This document shows positions 1 to 6,776 of a stretch of DNA of 9,077 bases, piece after piece; position 1 is the stretch's first letter; each line of letters starts with the position of its first letter. The notes below the pieces were generated by a model, which was not told where the DNA came from, searched no databases, and saw only the letters and a program-made list of their open reading frames with translations. The DNA lies in the NCBI GenBank assembly GCA_021323815.1, contig JAJPKG010000128.1:1-9077 (forward strand), read 5' to 3'. A program made the translations under genes and the position numbers. This DNA comes from Pseudomonadota bacterium (GTDB lineage: Bacteria; Chloroflexota; Ktedonobacteria; Ktedonobacterales; JACDGC01).

Positions 1-1062
1 AACACCATCAATGGTCTAAATATTGCCGAGGCAAAAGGTCTGATCTACATCAACACCACGAGCCAGTTGCTTGCCTTAAGCGCCACCGATGGCAAAACCA
101 TCAAGTGGAAATATGCGCCGTCCTTTGGCGGACCTGGGCAAGTTCCCCCTGTTGTCAGCGGCAATATTGTGTATGATCTCTTTTTCGGTGAGGGGCTGTA
201 CGCTTTCAATGCCACTACAGGCCAGCAATTGTGGTCCGCTAATTTATCGTTCTTCAACGCCTTCGATTCAGTACCAGCAGTTGCCGACGGCCTAGTCTTC
301 GTCCATGCGACAGATGGACAACGACGTGAGGGGATCTTTGCGGTCTCTGCTCAGTCGGGAGTGCAGGTGTGGCAGCGCATGATCGGTTCGACGGCACAAC
401 CCAGCAACAATATTACGTCGCCAGCCGAGGCCGATGGCACAGTCTATACGCTGGCCGCCAACGGCACGCTCTATGCCTTAGACGCCCACACGGGTGCCGT
501 GCAATGGTCCTATGCCACTGGCATCGCGACCAGCAGCCAAACCACCTATGTCAGCCCATTAGTGCAGGGGGGTATCGTGATCTTTGGTGCCTATCAGAAT
601 GGCGCGGCGGCCAACCAGTCTGGGGGTGTGTTCGCTGTCTCCATTGCGTCGCACAAGCTCGCCTGGCAGCAGCCCATCAGCCTTGGTTTCAACTCCACGT
701 TCTATGCTGCGGGCAACACGGTCATTGTCAATGGCCCGCAACAAACGGAGGCGCACGATCTGACAACGGGCCATCAGCAATGGGCACTCCAAAATCAAGC
801 GCTGTACCCTGCCACTGTGGCAGGTACTACTCTCTACGGATTTTATAGCGATTTTGGCGGGCAAGGCATCGCTGCCTATTCAGTCAGCGGGCGGGGATTG
901 TGGCAATTCAAACCCTCCTTTCCCGATGCGAGTCAGACCATTTCTTCGCTCACGCCAGAACTGGTGGTCGATCAGGGGAACATGTATTTCGGCTATTTCG
1001 ATGGCATGAGCAAAGACTGGCTGATCTATGACTACGATATCAGCGGCTTTCCTGCCGCCTGA
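1..1062 (+). CDS. PQQ-like beta-propeller repeat protein, 5' partial
   Basis: The frame is open from base 1 to a TGA at 1060-1062, giving 353 visible residues; the true start lies left of the window. The protein is built from repeated units of the type LYAxxxxTGxxxW, the signature of PQQ-type (quinoprotein/BamB-like) propeller blades. Clear units include LYAFNATTGQQLW, IFAVSAQSGVQVW, LYALDAHTGAVQW and VFAVSIASHKLAW, with weaker ones at EAHDLTTGHQQW and IAAYSVSGRGLW. With the first visible DGKTIKW unit this makes about seven blades. Such proteins are usually secreted or lipid-anchored and act as scaffolds, or as dehydrogenases when they bind PQQ. No catalytic or cofactor-binding residues can be assigned here, so enzymatic activity is not claimed. 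The N-terminus that would show a signal peptide is missing. A convergent hairpin follows the gene. Confidence 0.88.
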   Translation, partial: NTINGLNIAEAKGLIYINTTSQLLALSATDGKTIKWKYAPSFGGPGQVPPVVSGNIVYDLFFGEGLYAFNATTGQQLWSANLSFFNAFDSVPAVADGLVFVHATDGQRREGIFAVSAQSGVQVWQRMIGSTAQPSNNITSPAEADGTVYTLAANGTLYALDAHTGAVQWSYATGIATSSQTTYVSPLVQGGIVIFGAYQNGAAANQSGGVFAVSIASHKLAWQQPISLGFNSTFYAAGNTVIVNGPQQTEAHDLTTGHQQWALQNQALYPATVAGTTLYGFYSDFGGQGIAAYSVSGRGLWQFKPSFPDASQTISSLTPELVVDQGNMYFGYFDGMSKDWLIYDYDISGFPAA

Positions 1063-1063
1063 T

Positions 1064-1080
1064 GCCGCAAATACTGCGGC
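1064..1080. repeat. Small inverted repeat right after the propeller stop codon
   Basis: GCCGCA and TGCGGC form a perfect 6-bp stem around the loop AATAC, beginning one base after the stop codon. No T-run follows, so it is not a classical intrinsic terminator. It may be a transcript 3'-end stabiliser or chance. Confidence 0.35.
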
Positions 1081-1129
1081 CTCGACCACCGGCTTGATCC
1101 CTTGCACATAAGTGGCGTAGCGGGTGTGA

Positions 1130-1161
1130 GTATGAAGCGAGCGAACGTATGAAGCTAGCGA
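1130..1161. repeat. Tandem 15-bp direct repeat in convergent gap
   Basis: Two copies of GTATGAAGCKAGCGA occur at 1130-1144 and 1147-1161, a 17-base period with one mismatch (G/T at the tenth base). They lie between the propeller gene and the long hairpin. Part of the same motif recurs in inverted form in the hairpin's inner arm (GCTTCGCTAG at 1211-1220). This could be one end of a dispersed intergenic repeat family; a single window cannot show that. Confidence 0.5.
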
Positions 1162-1187
1162 TGTAGCCAACAGCAAATCAGCAGAAG

Positions 1188-1249
1188 AAGGCGCGCAAGC
1201 GATACGCGAGGCTTCGCTAGTGAAGCACCTGCTCTCTTGCGCGCCTTTT
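1188..1249. terminator. Long hairpin, probable bidirectional terminator
   Basis: AAGGCGCGCAAG (1188-1199) pairs perfectly over 12 bp with CTTGCGCGCCTT (1236-1247). The T's at the end of the right arm continue into a TTTT run (1246-1249) on the plus strand. The 36-base interior contains a second stem, GCTTC (1211-1215) with GAAGC (1222-1226). It lies between convergent genes: the propeller gene ends at 1062 and the histidine kinase stop is at 1283. On the minus strand the arm is followed by TTCTTCTGCTG, only loosely T-rich, so termination is more convincing for the plus strand. The loop is unusually large for a simple terminator. Confidence 0.65.
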
Positions 1250-1282
1250 AAGGCGACATTCTGCGGCGCAGGCATCGCTTTT

Positions 1283-2761
1283 CTATGCCGTCTCTGTGAG
1301 CGCCTGGCTGTATGACGGCGTGGGAAGGCGGTAAGGGAGGCGCACAAAAAAGGTTGAGCCTTCTCCCGGAACCCCTGTGCTTTCTACCCAGATGCGTCCA
1401 CCCAGCGCTTCGGCGATCTGCCGGCAGGCGAACAGTCCCAATCCATTGCCGATGACCGTCGATCCCAGATCACGGGGAAGCCGGACGAATTTCTGGAAGA
1501 GGAGGGGGATCTGATCTGGAGGAATTCCCAGCCCATAATCGCGCACCGCGAGCTCCACATGAACGTCTGCATCTCCCATGCGACTGCGGGTACTCCCTCG
1601 GTCTTGTGGGTAAATTATCCGCGCGGTGACATCGATGGGTGTGCCTGGTGGCGAATACTTGATGGCATTGGAGAGCAGGTTCATCACCAGCTGTTGCAGC
1701 CGGATGCGATCTCCCCAAACGACCAGATCTGTGGGAATGTGCAGATGGAGTGAACGTTCATCTGCCCCAATTTCACGGGGATCGAGCTGGGAGGTGGCAA
1801 TGGTGACGACCTCATGGAGATTGACCCACTCTAGGTTGAGATGTGCCAGAGCTTGATCGATGCGGCGCACGCTGAGAATGCTTTCGATAAGATCCTGGAC
1901 ATTCTGGCAGGAGTGGATGGCTTGGGTGATGAAATGTTGGCGCTGCTCGGTCGGAAGTGTTGGGTCGAGCTCGATGAGCGCATCCAGATAGCCACGCAGC
2001 GCCATCATCGGGTTGCGCAATTCGTGGTTGACCGAGGAGATGAACTGATCTTTGAGGTCATCAAGCTTTTGGGCGCGCTCCACCGCATACTGAAGCCGGG
2101 TCGCATCATAGATGATCCGGCGAAAGCCGCTGCGCATGGCCTGAATGATGATGGCTACCGACCACTCGGTCATGATTGCTCCCAGCCACAGCCCGATGAA
2201 TTGATGGCGCGAAGAGACATCGTGGCCGGTACTCAAGAAAGCTTCGACCAGCACCGCCGTCGAGATGACATTGAGTAATCCTACGGTGATGTAGAGCAGC
2301 ACATTATCGCCGATGACGACTGCCAGCGCGACTGGAACGAAATAGGCCATGAACATACTCCAGCTTTGATCATCCAGACCGACAGGATTGCCGCTGCGGC
2401 GCGATACGGCGATCCAGATCAGTTGGATGCCTACGACCAGGAGCAGGCATCCCAGCACGGTCAGATAGCTCGCAACCCCGATACGCCGTTGCCGTGCAGC
2501 CTGATATGCAATGGCCAGGACGCCGGTAAAGACCGCGACTGCGGAAAAGATGGTGATCAGCGCTGGCACTGGCAGAAGCGAGGTAGGATTGGGCCGAGAG
2601 AAGACATAGCCAATATTGCCCCCGAATCCTACCACGCTCGACACCCCCAGGATGAGGGCGGCCCGCTTCGTGATGCGCAGACGCTGGTCGGTCTCGTAGC
2701 GGGTGAGCAGTTCGGTGAAGACGGGAACCGATGTGTCGATGGCAGAAACCGGCGTTGTCAT
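1283..2761 (-). CDS. Membrane sensor histidine kinase (HisKA/HATPase_c)
   Basis: The 492-residue protein has about six hydrophobic segments near residues 33-53, 65-90, 95-118, 133-150, 152-175 and 188-209, with no recognisable periplasmic domain. A helical linker (about 214-240) follows. The HisKA H-box SSVNHELRNP has the phospho-acceptor His246. The HATPase domain has the N-box NLLSNAIKYS (361-370), G1 DYGLGI (about 408-413), F-box LFQKFVR (421-427) and G2 GNGLGL (438-443), so all catalytic motifs are present. It should autophosphorylate and pass phosphate to a receiver. No receiver is fused to it, and the likely partner is the regulator two genes upstream in the same operon. The ATG overlaps the P450 stop by four bases (ATGA, 2758-2761), and AGGAGG (2767-2772) sits 5 nt upstream inside the P450 gene. 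The sensed signal cannot be read from sequence; the compact membrane bundle suggests a membrane-borne or lipophilic cue (inference). Confidence 0.95.
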   Translation of the reverse strand: MTTPVSAIDTSVPVFTELLTRYETDQRLRITKRAALILGVSSVVGFGGNIGYVFSRPNPTSLLPVPALITIFSAVAVFTGVLAIAYQAARQRRIGVASYLTVLGCLLLVVGIQLIWIAVSRRSGNPVGLDDQSWSMFMAYFVPVALAVVIGDNVLLYITVGLLNVISTAVLVEAFLSTGHDVSSRHQFIGLWLGAIMTEWSVAIIIQAMRSGFRRIIYDATRLQYAVERAQKLDDLKDQFISSVNHELRNPMMALRGYLDALIELDPTLPTEQRQHFITQAIHSCQNVQDLIESILSVRRIDQALAHLNLEWVNLHEVVTIATSQLDPREIGADERSLHLHIPTDLVVWGDRIRLQQLVMNLLSNAIKYSPPGTPIDVTARIIYPQDRGSTRSRMGDADVHVELAVRDYGLGIPPDQIPLLFQKFVRLPRDLGSTVIGNGLGLFACRQIAEALGGRIWVESTGVPGEGSTFFVRLPYRLPTPSYSQALTETA

Positions 2762-4056
2762 GCCAACCTCCTGGAATACGTGACGCGTCCACCACTTCGC
2801 GGGCGACTGAGGGCAAGATATATCTGACGGAGATCTTGGTGAGGTTCCAGAGTCAGATCAAAGCGGCGGAAGATGGCGGTCGCGAGCGCTTTGATTTCAA
2901 GGCGGGCGATCATCTCGCCCAGACAGCCGTGCATGCCTCCGCCAAAGCCTATCCAGGCGAAAGGCGTGCGCTTCTGTTCCTCACGAGGTGGCAGGAACCG
3001 ATCAGGATCGAATTGGTGGGGGGCGGCAAAATAATCGGCACGCCGATGGGTGAAAGCGGGAATCAATCCGACAATCGTCCCCTCAGGAATCGCATGCCCC
3101 TCATATTCCAGATCTTCCTTTGCCCCACGAAAGAACAGATGTACCTGGGGATAGAGGCGCAGTGATTCCATGATTATCGCATCGAGCAAAGGCTTATTGT
3201 TGAGATCATCGAAACTGAGCGGAGCATCCAGGGCGTCAGCGCCGATTTCGGCATACGCCCGTGCGAGGAGGTCCGGATGGCGCAGGAGTTCGACGAAGGC
3301 CCACGTGAGGGTGTCAGTGGTCGTGTCATAGCTGGCGTGAATCAGGAAGATGATCTGGGTGATGATCTCTTCATCCGGCATCCCTGCGTCGGCCAGCAAA
3401 CGGATGATATTGGTCTGGTCGCTGTGCTTTTGCTGTTCTATAATCTGCGCGATACGCTGGCGTAGCCAGCGCCGGGCAGCCATCGCTCGCCCGAAGCGAG
3501 TGACAGGACCGGGGATGAAGTGAATGAGGGTGCTGACGCCGGCGGCGAAGGTATTCCAGTGATGCAGCAACTCTTGGGTGTCGCGTGCGTCGGGGGCGAT
3601 CCCTAACAATAAGGCGATCCCCAGGCGAAAGGTGATCGCGGCGAATTCTTGTTGCAGGACCAACTTCCCCCGCTCACCCCACGTGGCAAGGCGGCGAGAG
3701 ATGACCTGATTGATGGTGGCGAGATACAGCGGCATGTTCTTGGCGGCGAAGGCCGGGGCCATCCAGGTCTTGAGCCGGGCGTGGACTTCACCATCAGTCA
3801 GGGTCAGGGCGTCGCCGAGCAGATCATGAACGATGGCATAGCCTGCTCCAGTGTCCAGGCTTTTCTGCGCGGTTTGCAAGACAAACCGTTGTCCTTCTGC
3901 ACTTAAAAGGATCACGGCTGGCTTGAAGAGCAACCGGCTACGGAAGATCGGCCCATAGCGTTCGTAATGGCTCGCCCCATAGCCATAGGGATCGCGATAG
4001 AGAGCGGCAGTTTCTCCAATCAGCGGGGGGCCGAGACGGCCGGGTAGTGTAGTCAT
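2758..4056 (-). CDS. Cytochrome P450, CYP120-like
   Basis: The 432-residue protein is a full-length P450. It has the proline-rich start LPGRLGPPLIGET, the I-helix ASYDTT (241-246), the K-helix ExxR E297-S-L-R300, the meander FDPDRF (349-354) and the heme loop FGGGMHGCLG with the thiolate ligand Cys378. As a family, P450s insert one oxygen atom into organic substrates using electrons from a redox partner; no ferredoxin or reductase is encoded here. The N-terminal pattern, the FGGGxxxCLG loop and the C-terminal SRPRSGGRV segment resemble the cyanobacterial CYP120 (retinoid hydroxylase) and CYP26/CYP51 side of the superfamily, from memory. The substrate is unknown. There is no N-terminal membrane anchor, so it is probably soluble. 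AAGGAAGG (4063-4070) lies 6 nt before the ATG, in the 19-nt gap after the regulator. Ser242 replaces the usual I-helix Gly, and His376 replaces the usual Arg of the heme loop. Confidence 0.95.
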   Translation of the reverse strand: MTTLPGRLGPPLIGETAALYRDPYGYGASHYERYGPIFRSRLLFKPAVILLSAEGQRFVLQTAQKSLDTGAGYAIVHDLLGDALTLTDGEVHARLKTWMAPAFAAKNMPLYLATINQVISRRLATWGERGKLVLQQEFAAITFRLGIALLLGIAPDARDTQELLHHWNTFAAGVSTLIHFIPGPVTRFGRAMAARRWLRQRIAQIIEQQKHSDQTNIIRLLADAGMPDEEIITQIIFLIHASYDTTTDTLTWAFVELLRHPDLLARAYAEIGADALDAPLSFDDLNNKPLLDAIIMESLRLYPQVHLFFRGAKEDLEYEGHAIPEGTIVGLIPAFTHRRADYFAAPHQFDPDRFLPPREEQKRTPFAWIGFGGGMHGCLGEMIARLEIKALATAIFRRFDLTLEPHQDLRQIYLALSRPRSGGRVTYSRRLA

Positions 4057-4075
4057 AATGCACCTTCCTTCTGAG

Positions 4076-4537
4076 TTAGGATGCGGTTTCAGGGGGTTCC
4101 GCCAGCTGTTGTAGCCGTTGGGCGCGCGTCTCGCTACTGAGCGTCATTGCCGTGCGGACTGCGTTGAGCAGGGTGTCAACACTTACCGGTTTGGTAAGAT
4201 ACTGGTCCGCGCCTGACGCGAGACCAAGAAACGTATCCTTGTCCTGAGCCAGGGCGGTGAGGATGATCAGAGGAATGTCTGCGGTTTCCGGATCGCCGCG
4301 CAGGGCGCGCACGAGTTGGATGCCATTGAGCTCAGGCATCATCACATCGATAACGATACACGCGGGGAGGGACTGGCCCGCATGTTTCAACTGTTCGAGG
4401 AGTTCGAGGGCGGCGACGCCATTGAGCGCGGTCAGGATGGTGAACCCACTCAATGCCGGCAATACTTCTCTATACATGGTAAAAATCGCGGGATTGTCGT
4501 CTACCAGCAAAATCGCTGGCGGAGAAGAAGGCGACAT
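4076..4537 (-). CDS. Receiver-only (CheY-like) response regulator
   Basis: The protein is 153 residues and essentially one receiver domain. It shows the acidic pair Asp13-Asp14 (ILLVDDN), phospho-acceptor Asp64 (IVIDVMMPELNG), Thr94 (LTA) and Lys116 (LTKP). There is no DNA-binding or enzymatic output domain, only a short C-terminal tail (about 127-153). It would therefore act through protein contact or as a phosphorelay intermediate. The start at 4537 was chosen because AAGGAG (4543-4548) sits 5 nt upstream and the receiver fold begins a few residues later. A GTG at 4639 would add 34 residues with no homology to the fold. It is the first gene of a minus-strand operon, followed after 19 nt by the P450 and then the histidine kinase, its likely phosphodonor. 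Its promoter should lie in the AT-rich stretch upstream, but no convincing boxes were found. Confidence 0.93.
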   Translation of the reverse strand: MSPSSPPAILLVDDNPAIFTMYREVLPALSGFTILTALNGVAALELLEQLKHAGQSLPACIVIDVMMPELNGIQLVRALRGDPETADIPLIILTALAQDKDTFLGLASGADQYLTKPVSVDTLLNAVRTAMTLSSETRAQRLQQLAEPPETAS

Positions 4538-4542
4538 AAAAA

Positions 4543-4548
4543 CTCCTT
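4543..4548 (-). promoter_or_regulatory. Ribosome binding site fixing the response-regulator start
   Basis: AAGGAG on the minus strand, 5 nt before the ATG at 4537, supports the 153-residue form over a longer GTG-initiated form from 4639. Confidence 0.8.
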
Positions 4549-4687
4549 GTGTGCAGCACAGGAACAGCGACTGGTCTAAGTTTACTGCAAAGCCCAGGAA
4601 GAAGCAAGCCATACTCTTACGCCTATATGGAGCAATCACGCTAGGTGCGCATCTGCTCGATATAGACTTTTCTTATAGTCATACACT

Positions 4688-4768
4688 ACAAAAAAAAAAA
4701 ACAAAGCAGAAAAAAACACACAGAAACGAGACAAAACAGCAGCCAACCAGAGAACGCAAAAGCGCCCG
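4688..4768. other. T-free, A-rich tract (81 nt) upstream of the regulator operon
   Basis: No T occurs on the plus strand from 4688 to 4768, which includes runs of 12 A (4690-4701) and 7 A (4710-4716). On the minus strand, the sense of the flanking operons, this is an A-free, T-rich stretch about 150-230 bases before the regulator start. It could be an UP-like or bent promoter element, a T-rich end for transcripts arriving from the DUF4331 unit, or simple-sequence decay next to a gene remnant. The intergenic region 4538-4979 otherwise holds the opcA-like remnant and a hairpin; no intact gene was seen in it. Confidence 0.6.
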
Positions 4769-4783
4769 TGCAGACAGATCTGG

Positions 4784-4865
4784 GCGATCTCCAGGGCGAC
4801 GGCATCCAGTCGTTGGGTGCGGCGAGCGCGGCGGTCAGCACGCCAGTCTCACGCGCCGTGCAACC
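4784..4865 (-). pseudogene. Decayed fragment of an opcA-like gene
   Basis: Aligned by eye, this stretch matches 8201-8283 of the intact opcA at about 61 of 82 positions, with one single-base gap. In the minus-strand frame it reads CTARETGVLTAALAAP, against CTTRENGALAATLTAP (residues 250-265) in OpcA, 10 of 16 identical. After the single-base deletion near 4801-4815 the match continues in another frame as VALEIA, against IALEIA. Homology may extend a few bases on either side, but the rest of the gene is absent. The many substitutions make a recent tandem copy unlikely. It is more likely the remnant of an older paralogue, or of a related opcA lost by deletion. No start, RBS or full domain remains, so it should not encode a working protein. 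Confidence 0.68.
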
Positions 4866-4920
4866 GTGCACCATCTATCACTCAGAACTGAGCATTGAGC
4901 CGCCGACAACACTATCGCCT

Positions 4921-4969
4921 TCTCAAACACATGGCGCGATGCAAGGCAAAGCATCGCGCCATGTTGAGA
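4921..4969 (-). terminator. Strong hairpin 10 nt after the DUF4331 stop
   Basis: ATGGCGCGATGC (4931-4942) pairs perfectly over 12 bp with GCATCGCGCCAT (4951-4962) around the 8-base loop AAGGCAAA. Outer bases TCTCAA (4921-4926) and TTGAGA (4964-4969) extend the stem after a small internal loop. It begins just downstream of the DUF4331 stop (4980), a typical terminator position. The minus-strand sequence after the stem (GTGTTTGAGAAGG) has only a short T-run, so termination may be inefficient, or the hairpin may mainly protect the mRNA 3' end. Confidence 0.6.
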
Positions 4970-4979
4970 TAACACTACC

Positions 4980-6341
4980 CTATGACGAGGGTGTATCATA
5001 GCCGTCTTTTGGCACACCCAGGTAGGGGAATTGCGAGATATAGCGATCACTGCCCGGCGTCAGGCCATCCGTCACCTTGCTGGCGGCAGCATCCGGCGTA
5101 AAGCTGGGGTCCACCAGCGGCAGCGTGACGCCCGCGATAGCGCGTAGCTCAATCGTCACCACATCATCGAAGACGCGTCGCCCATTTGGGAAGCCCGCCG
5201 CGTCGCCGCCCAACAGCCCTAAGGGACTCGGCTTACTTGCTGGGGGAATGGATGTGTTAAGACGGAGCATATCGGCTTGCGTCGCGCCGGTGTAGTTCTG
5301 GAAGCCCTTGATAATGCCGGATGGGATGCCGGTCAACAAGATCGCTTCGAGATCAGCGCGTGGCTTCGCGTATGCCGCCAGGTTCGGGAACACATGCGGA
5401 TAGAGAATCGGCAACAGCTTTGCCAGTTCGGGACGCGCCACATATTGGGCGAATTGCGCATCCGCCCTCGGTGGCAAGGCGTTCCAGAGATCCTTTTTGC
5501 CCATAGGCACGATGACTTCATTGAACAGCGGGTTGCCCAGCCGCGATACCTGTGACCATGGCCCGGTATCCCATGACCGTTCATCGCCTCCGCCATAGAT
5601 CCGCGCCCTGCGACGACTGGCGGTTGCCCACACGCCGATGATCGGATGCGTAGAACGTGAATTGCCGCCGCCCTCATCAGACCAAAGCTGGCTGATGGGA
5701 ACTTGCACCGCGATGGTGTGGACGTTGACGTTTTTGGTCGCATCCACCCCTGGTGCTGCGGGGGTTGGAATCAGATGCAGATTCTGGAAGGGACGCAGGT
5801 CGCCGAGATCGAAGATCGATCCCAGGTCCACGAAAAAGCCTTCGCGTCGCTGCCCGGCAAACACCAGTTCACCCGTGGAAAGGCGATGCACGGCGGTTTC
5901 TGCCAGCGCGGCATAGTTTGGGGTGGAACGCGGCCCAATGTTACAGGGCGGCGAGGTGATGTTTTCGACAACGTTGGCGATTTGGCCGTTAAAGACGCGC
6001 GTAACCGAATATACCTGACGCCGATTCCAGTTAGGGCTATTAAGCGCCGTAATCGGTCCGGTGTTGTAGAGAAAGGTATCAGGGTTGCGCACCAGCGTCG
6101 TGAAGCGAAATTGATATGTGATGTCTGGATCGCCGTCGCCATCATTGTCGATGTGGATCTCGTACAGCACATCATCGCCAAACTCAAAGAAGTTTGGCCC
6201 GGCGTCTGGCCCTTCCAGCGGGATGTAGTTCGCGATCAACGTAACGGTGTCGGGAACATCCGGACTGACAAAGGCATACACATCGGTGTTGTCTGCGACC
6301 GGATCTTTGGAGATTTCCGGGGCTTCGCGGTGGGAAGACAT
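4980..6341 (-). CDS. DUF4331 domain protein
   Basis: The 453-residue protein is a single DUF4331 domain. It starts with the family hallmark MSSHREAP, followed by SKDPVADNTDVYAFVSPD. It has the acidic loop IDNDGDGDPD (about 64-73), which resembles a calcium-binding loop, then ITYQFRF, and it ends with the conserved region GFPNGRRVFDDVVTIELRA (about 383-401). The family's molecular function is not established. The start at 6341 is preferred because the family motif begins there and GAAAGGA (6350-6356) lies 8 nt upstream; a GTG at 6377 would add 12 unrelated residues. Many relatives carry a signal peptide before the SHREAP motif, as recalled, but this one has none. It lies 49 nt downstream of a small Tat-signal gene in the same orientation, which suggests co-expression. 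A strong hairpin follows the stop codon. Confidence 0.9.
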   Translation of the reverse strand: MSSHREAPEISKDPVADNTDVYAFVSPDVPDTVTLIANYIPLEGPDAGPNFFEFGDDVLYEIHIDNDGDGDPDITYQFRFTTLVRNPDTFLYNTGPITALNSPNWNRRQVYSVTRVFNGQIANVVENITSPPCNIGPRSTPNYAALAETAVHRLSTGELVFAGQRREGFFVDLGSIFDLGDLRPFQNLHLIPTPAAPGVDATKNVNVHTIAVQVPISQLWSDEGGGNSRSTHPIIGVWATASRRRARIYGGGDERSWDTGPWSQVSRLGNPLFNEVIVPMGKKDLWNALPPRADAQFAQYVARPELAKLLPILYPHVFPNLAAYAKPRADLEAILLTGIPSGIIKGFQNYTGATQADMLRLNTSIPPASKPSPLGLLGGDAAGFPNGRRVFDDVVTIELRAIAGVTLPLVDPSFTPDAAASKVTDGLTPGSDRYISQFPYLGVPKDGYDTPSS

Positions 6342-6349
6342 GCCAGTGT

Positions 6350-6356
6350 TCCTTTC
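6350..6356 (-). promoter_or_regulatory. Ribosome binding site fixing the DUF4331 start
   Basis: GAAAGGA on the minus strand lies 8 nt before the ATG at 6341. It falls inside the reading-frame extension toward the GTG at 6377, favouring the shorter form that begins MSSHREAP. Confidence 0.65.
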
Positions 6357-6390
6357 ATGGCAGACACAGCCACTCACTGAATGAGGGGAT

Positions 6391-6651
6391 TTACTGCGCT
6401 GCTTGCAACAAGCGTGTCACCAATGCCGGATCGGTGAAATGAATTTCTTTGCTGCCCACCAGCAGCGTCACGTTTGCGGTGGTGGGATCGGTTACGTAGA
6501 CCATCAGCGGGCCGCTGGTGGCGGCAGACGCTGGCAGTGCTTCGTTGTTCTTCTTGATGATTTCATACACCGGCACTGCTAATGCGCCGAGCGTCGCCGC
6601 GCCCGCGGAGGCACCAACGATGAGTTTGCGTCGCGAAACTTTCGTAGCCAT
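6391..6651 (-). CDS. Small Tat-signal protein preceding DUF4331
   Basis: The protein has 86 residues. The N-terminus has a twin-arginine signal: SRRKLI with Arg7-Arg8, then a hydrophobic stretch from about residue 11 to 29. A possible AxA cleavage site lies near residues 41-43 (PASAAT). If the signal is cleaved, only about 43 residues remain, including PLMVYVTDP, VTLLVGSKEI and LVTRLLQAA, which suggests a compact beta-rich domain. If it is uncleaved, the protein is a membrane-anchored stub. Similar small Tat-signal proteins beside DUF4331 genes are recalled from other genomes, but I know of no assigned function. The ribosome site is weak (AAGAAAAGAG, spacing about 10). The gene heads a two-gene minus-strand unit with DUF4331, 49 nt downstream. 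Upstream lies a 277-nt divergent region with terminator-like hairpins. Confidence 0.82.
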   Translation of the reverse strand: MATKVSRRKLIVGASAGAATLGALAVPVYEIIKKNNEALPASAATSGPLMVYVTDPTTANVTLLVGSKEIHFTDPALVTRLLQAAQ

Positions 6652-6776
6652 CGTGCATCGCTCTTTTCTTGATCAGGAGCGGCGCGTTCTCCGCCCCCAT
6701 TCTCTCAGTGAGCTGCTGCGTCACCTGTGATATGCGTACACGTTCTGCATAGGAGTGGATGTGTCTTTTGCGGGTC

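Noticed and set aside
1841..2278. Plus-strand 145-residue open frame opposite the kinase gene
   Set aside because: It is the antisense shadow of the HisKA/membrane region; the minus strand has all kinase motifs and a ribosome site.
4538..4639. Longer response-regulator form starting at GTG 4639, adding 34 residues
   Set aside because: The extra residues do not fit the receiver fold, and a good AAGGAG site sits 5 nt before the internal ATG at 4537.
4640..4690. Promoter boxes for the regulator operon around the sequences TTGTAG, TATAAG and TATATC on the minus strand
   Set aside because: No pair gives a 16-18 nt spacing; the region is AT-rich and probably holds the promoter, but boxes cannot be assigned.
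6342..6377. Longer DUF4331 form starting at GTG 6377
   Set aside because: The 12 extra residues are not a signal peptide, and the family motif SSHREAP directly follows the ATG at 6341, which has its own ribosome site.
5703..6380. Plus-strand 225-residue open frame opposite DUF4331
   Set aside because: It shows no family features and is fully antisense to a well-supported DUF4331 gene.
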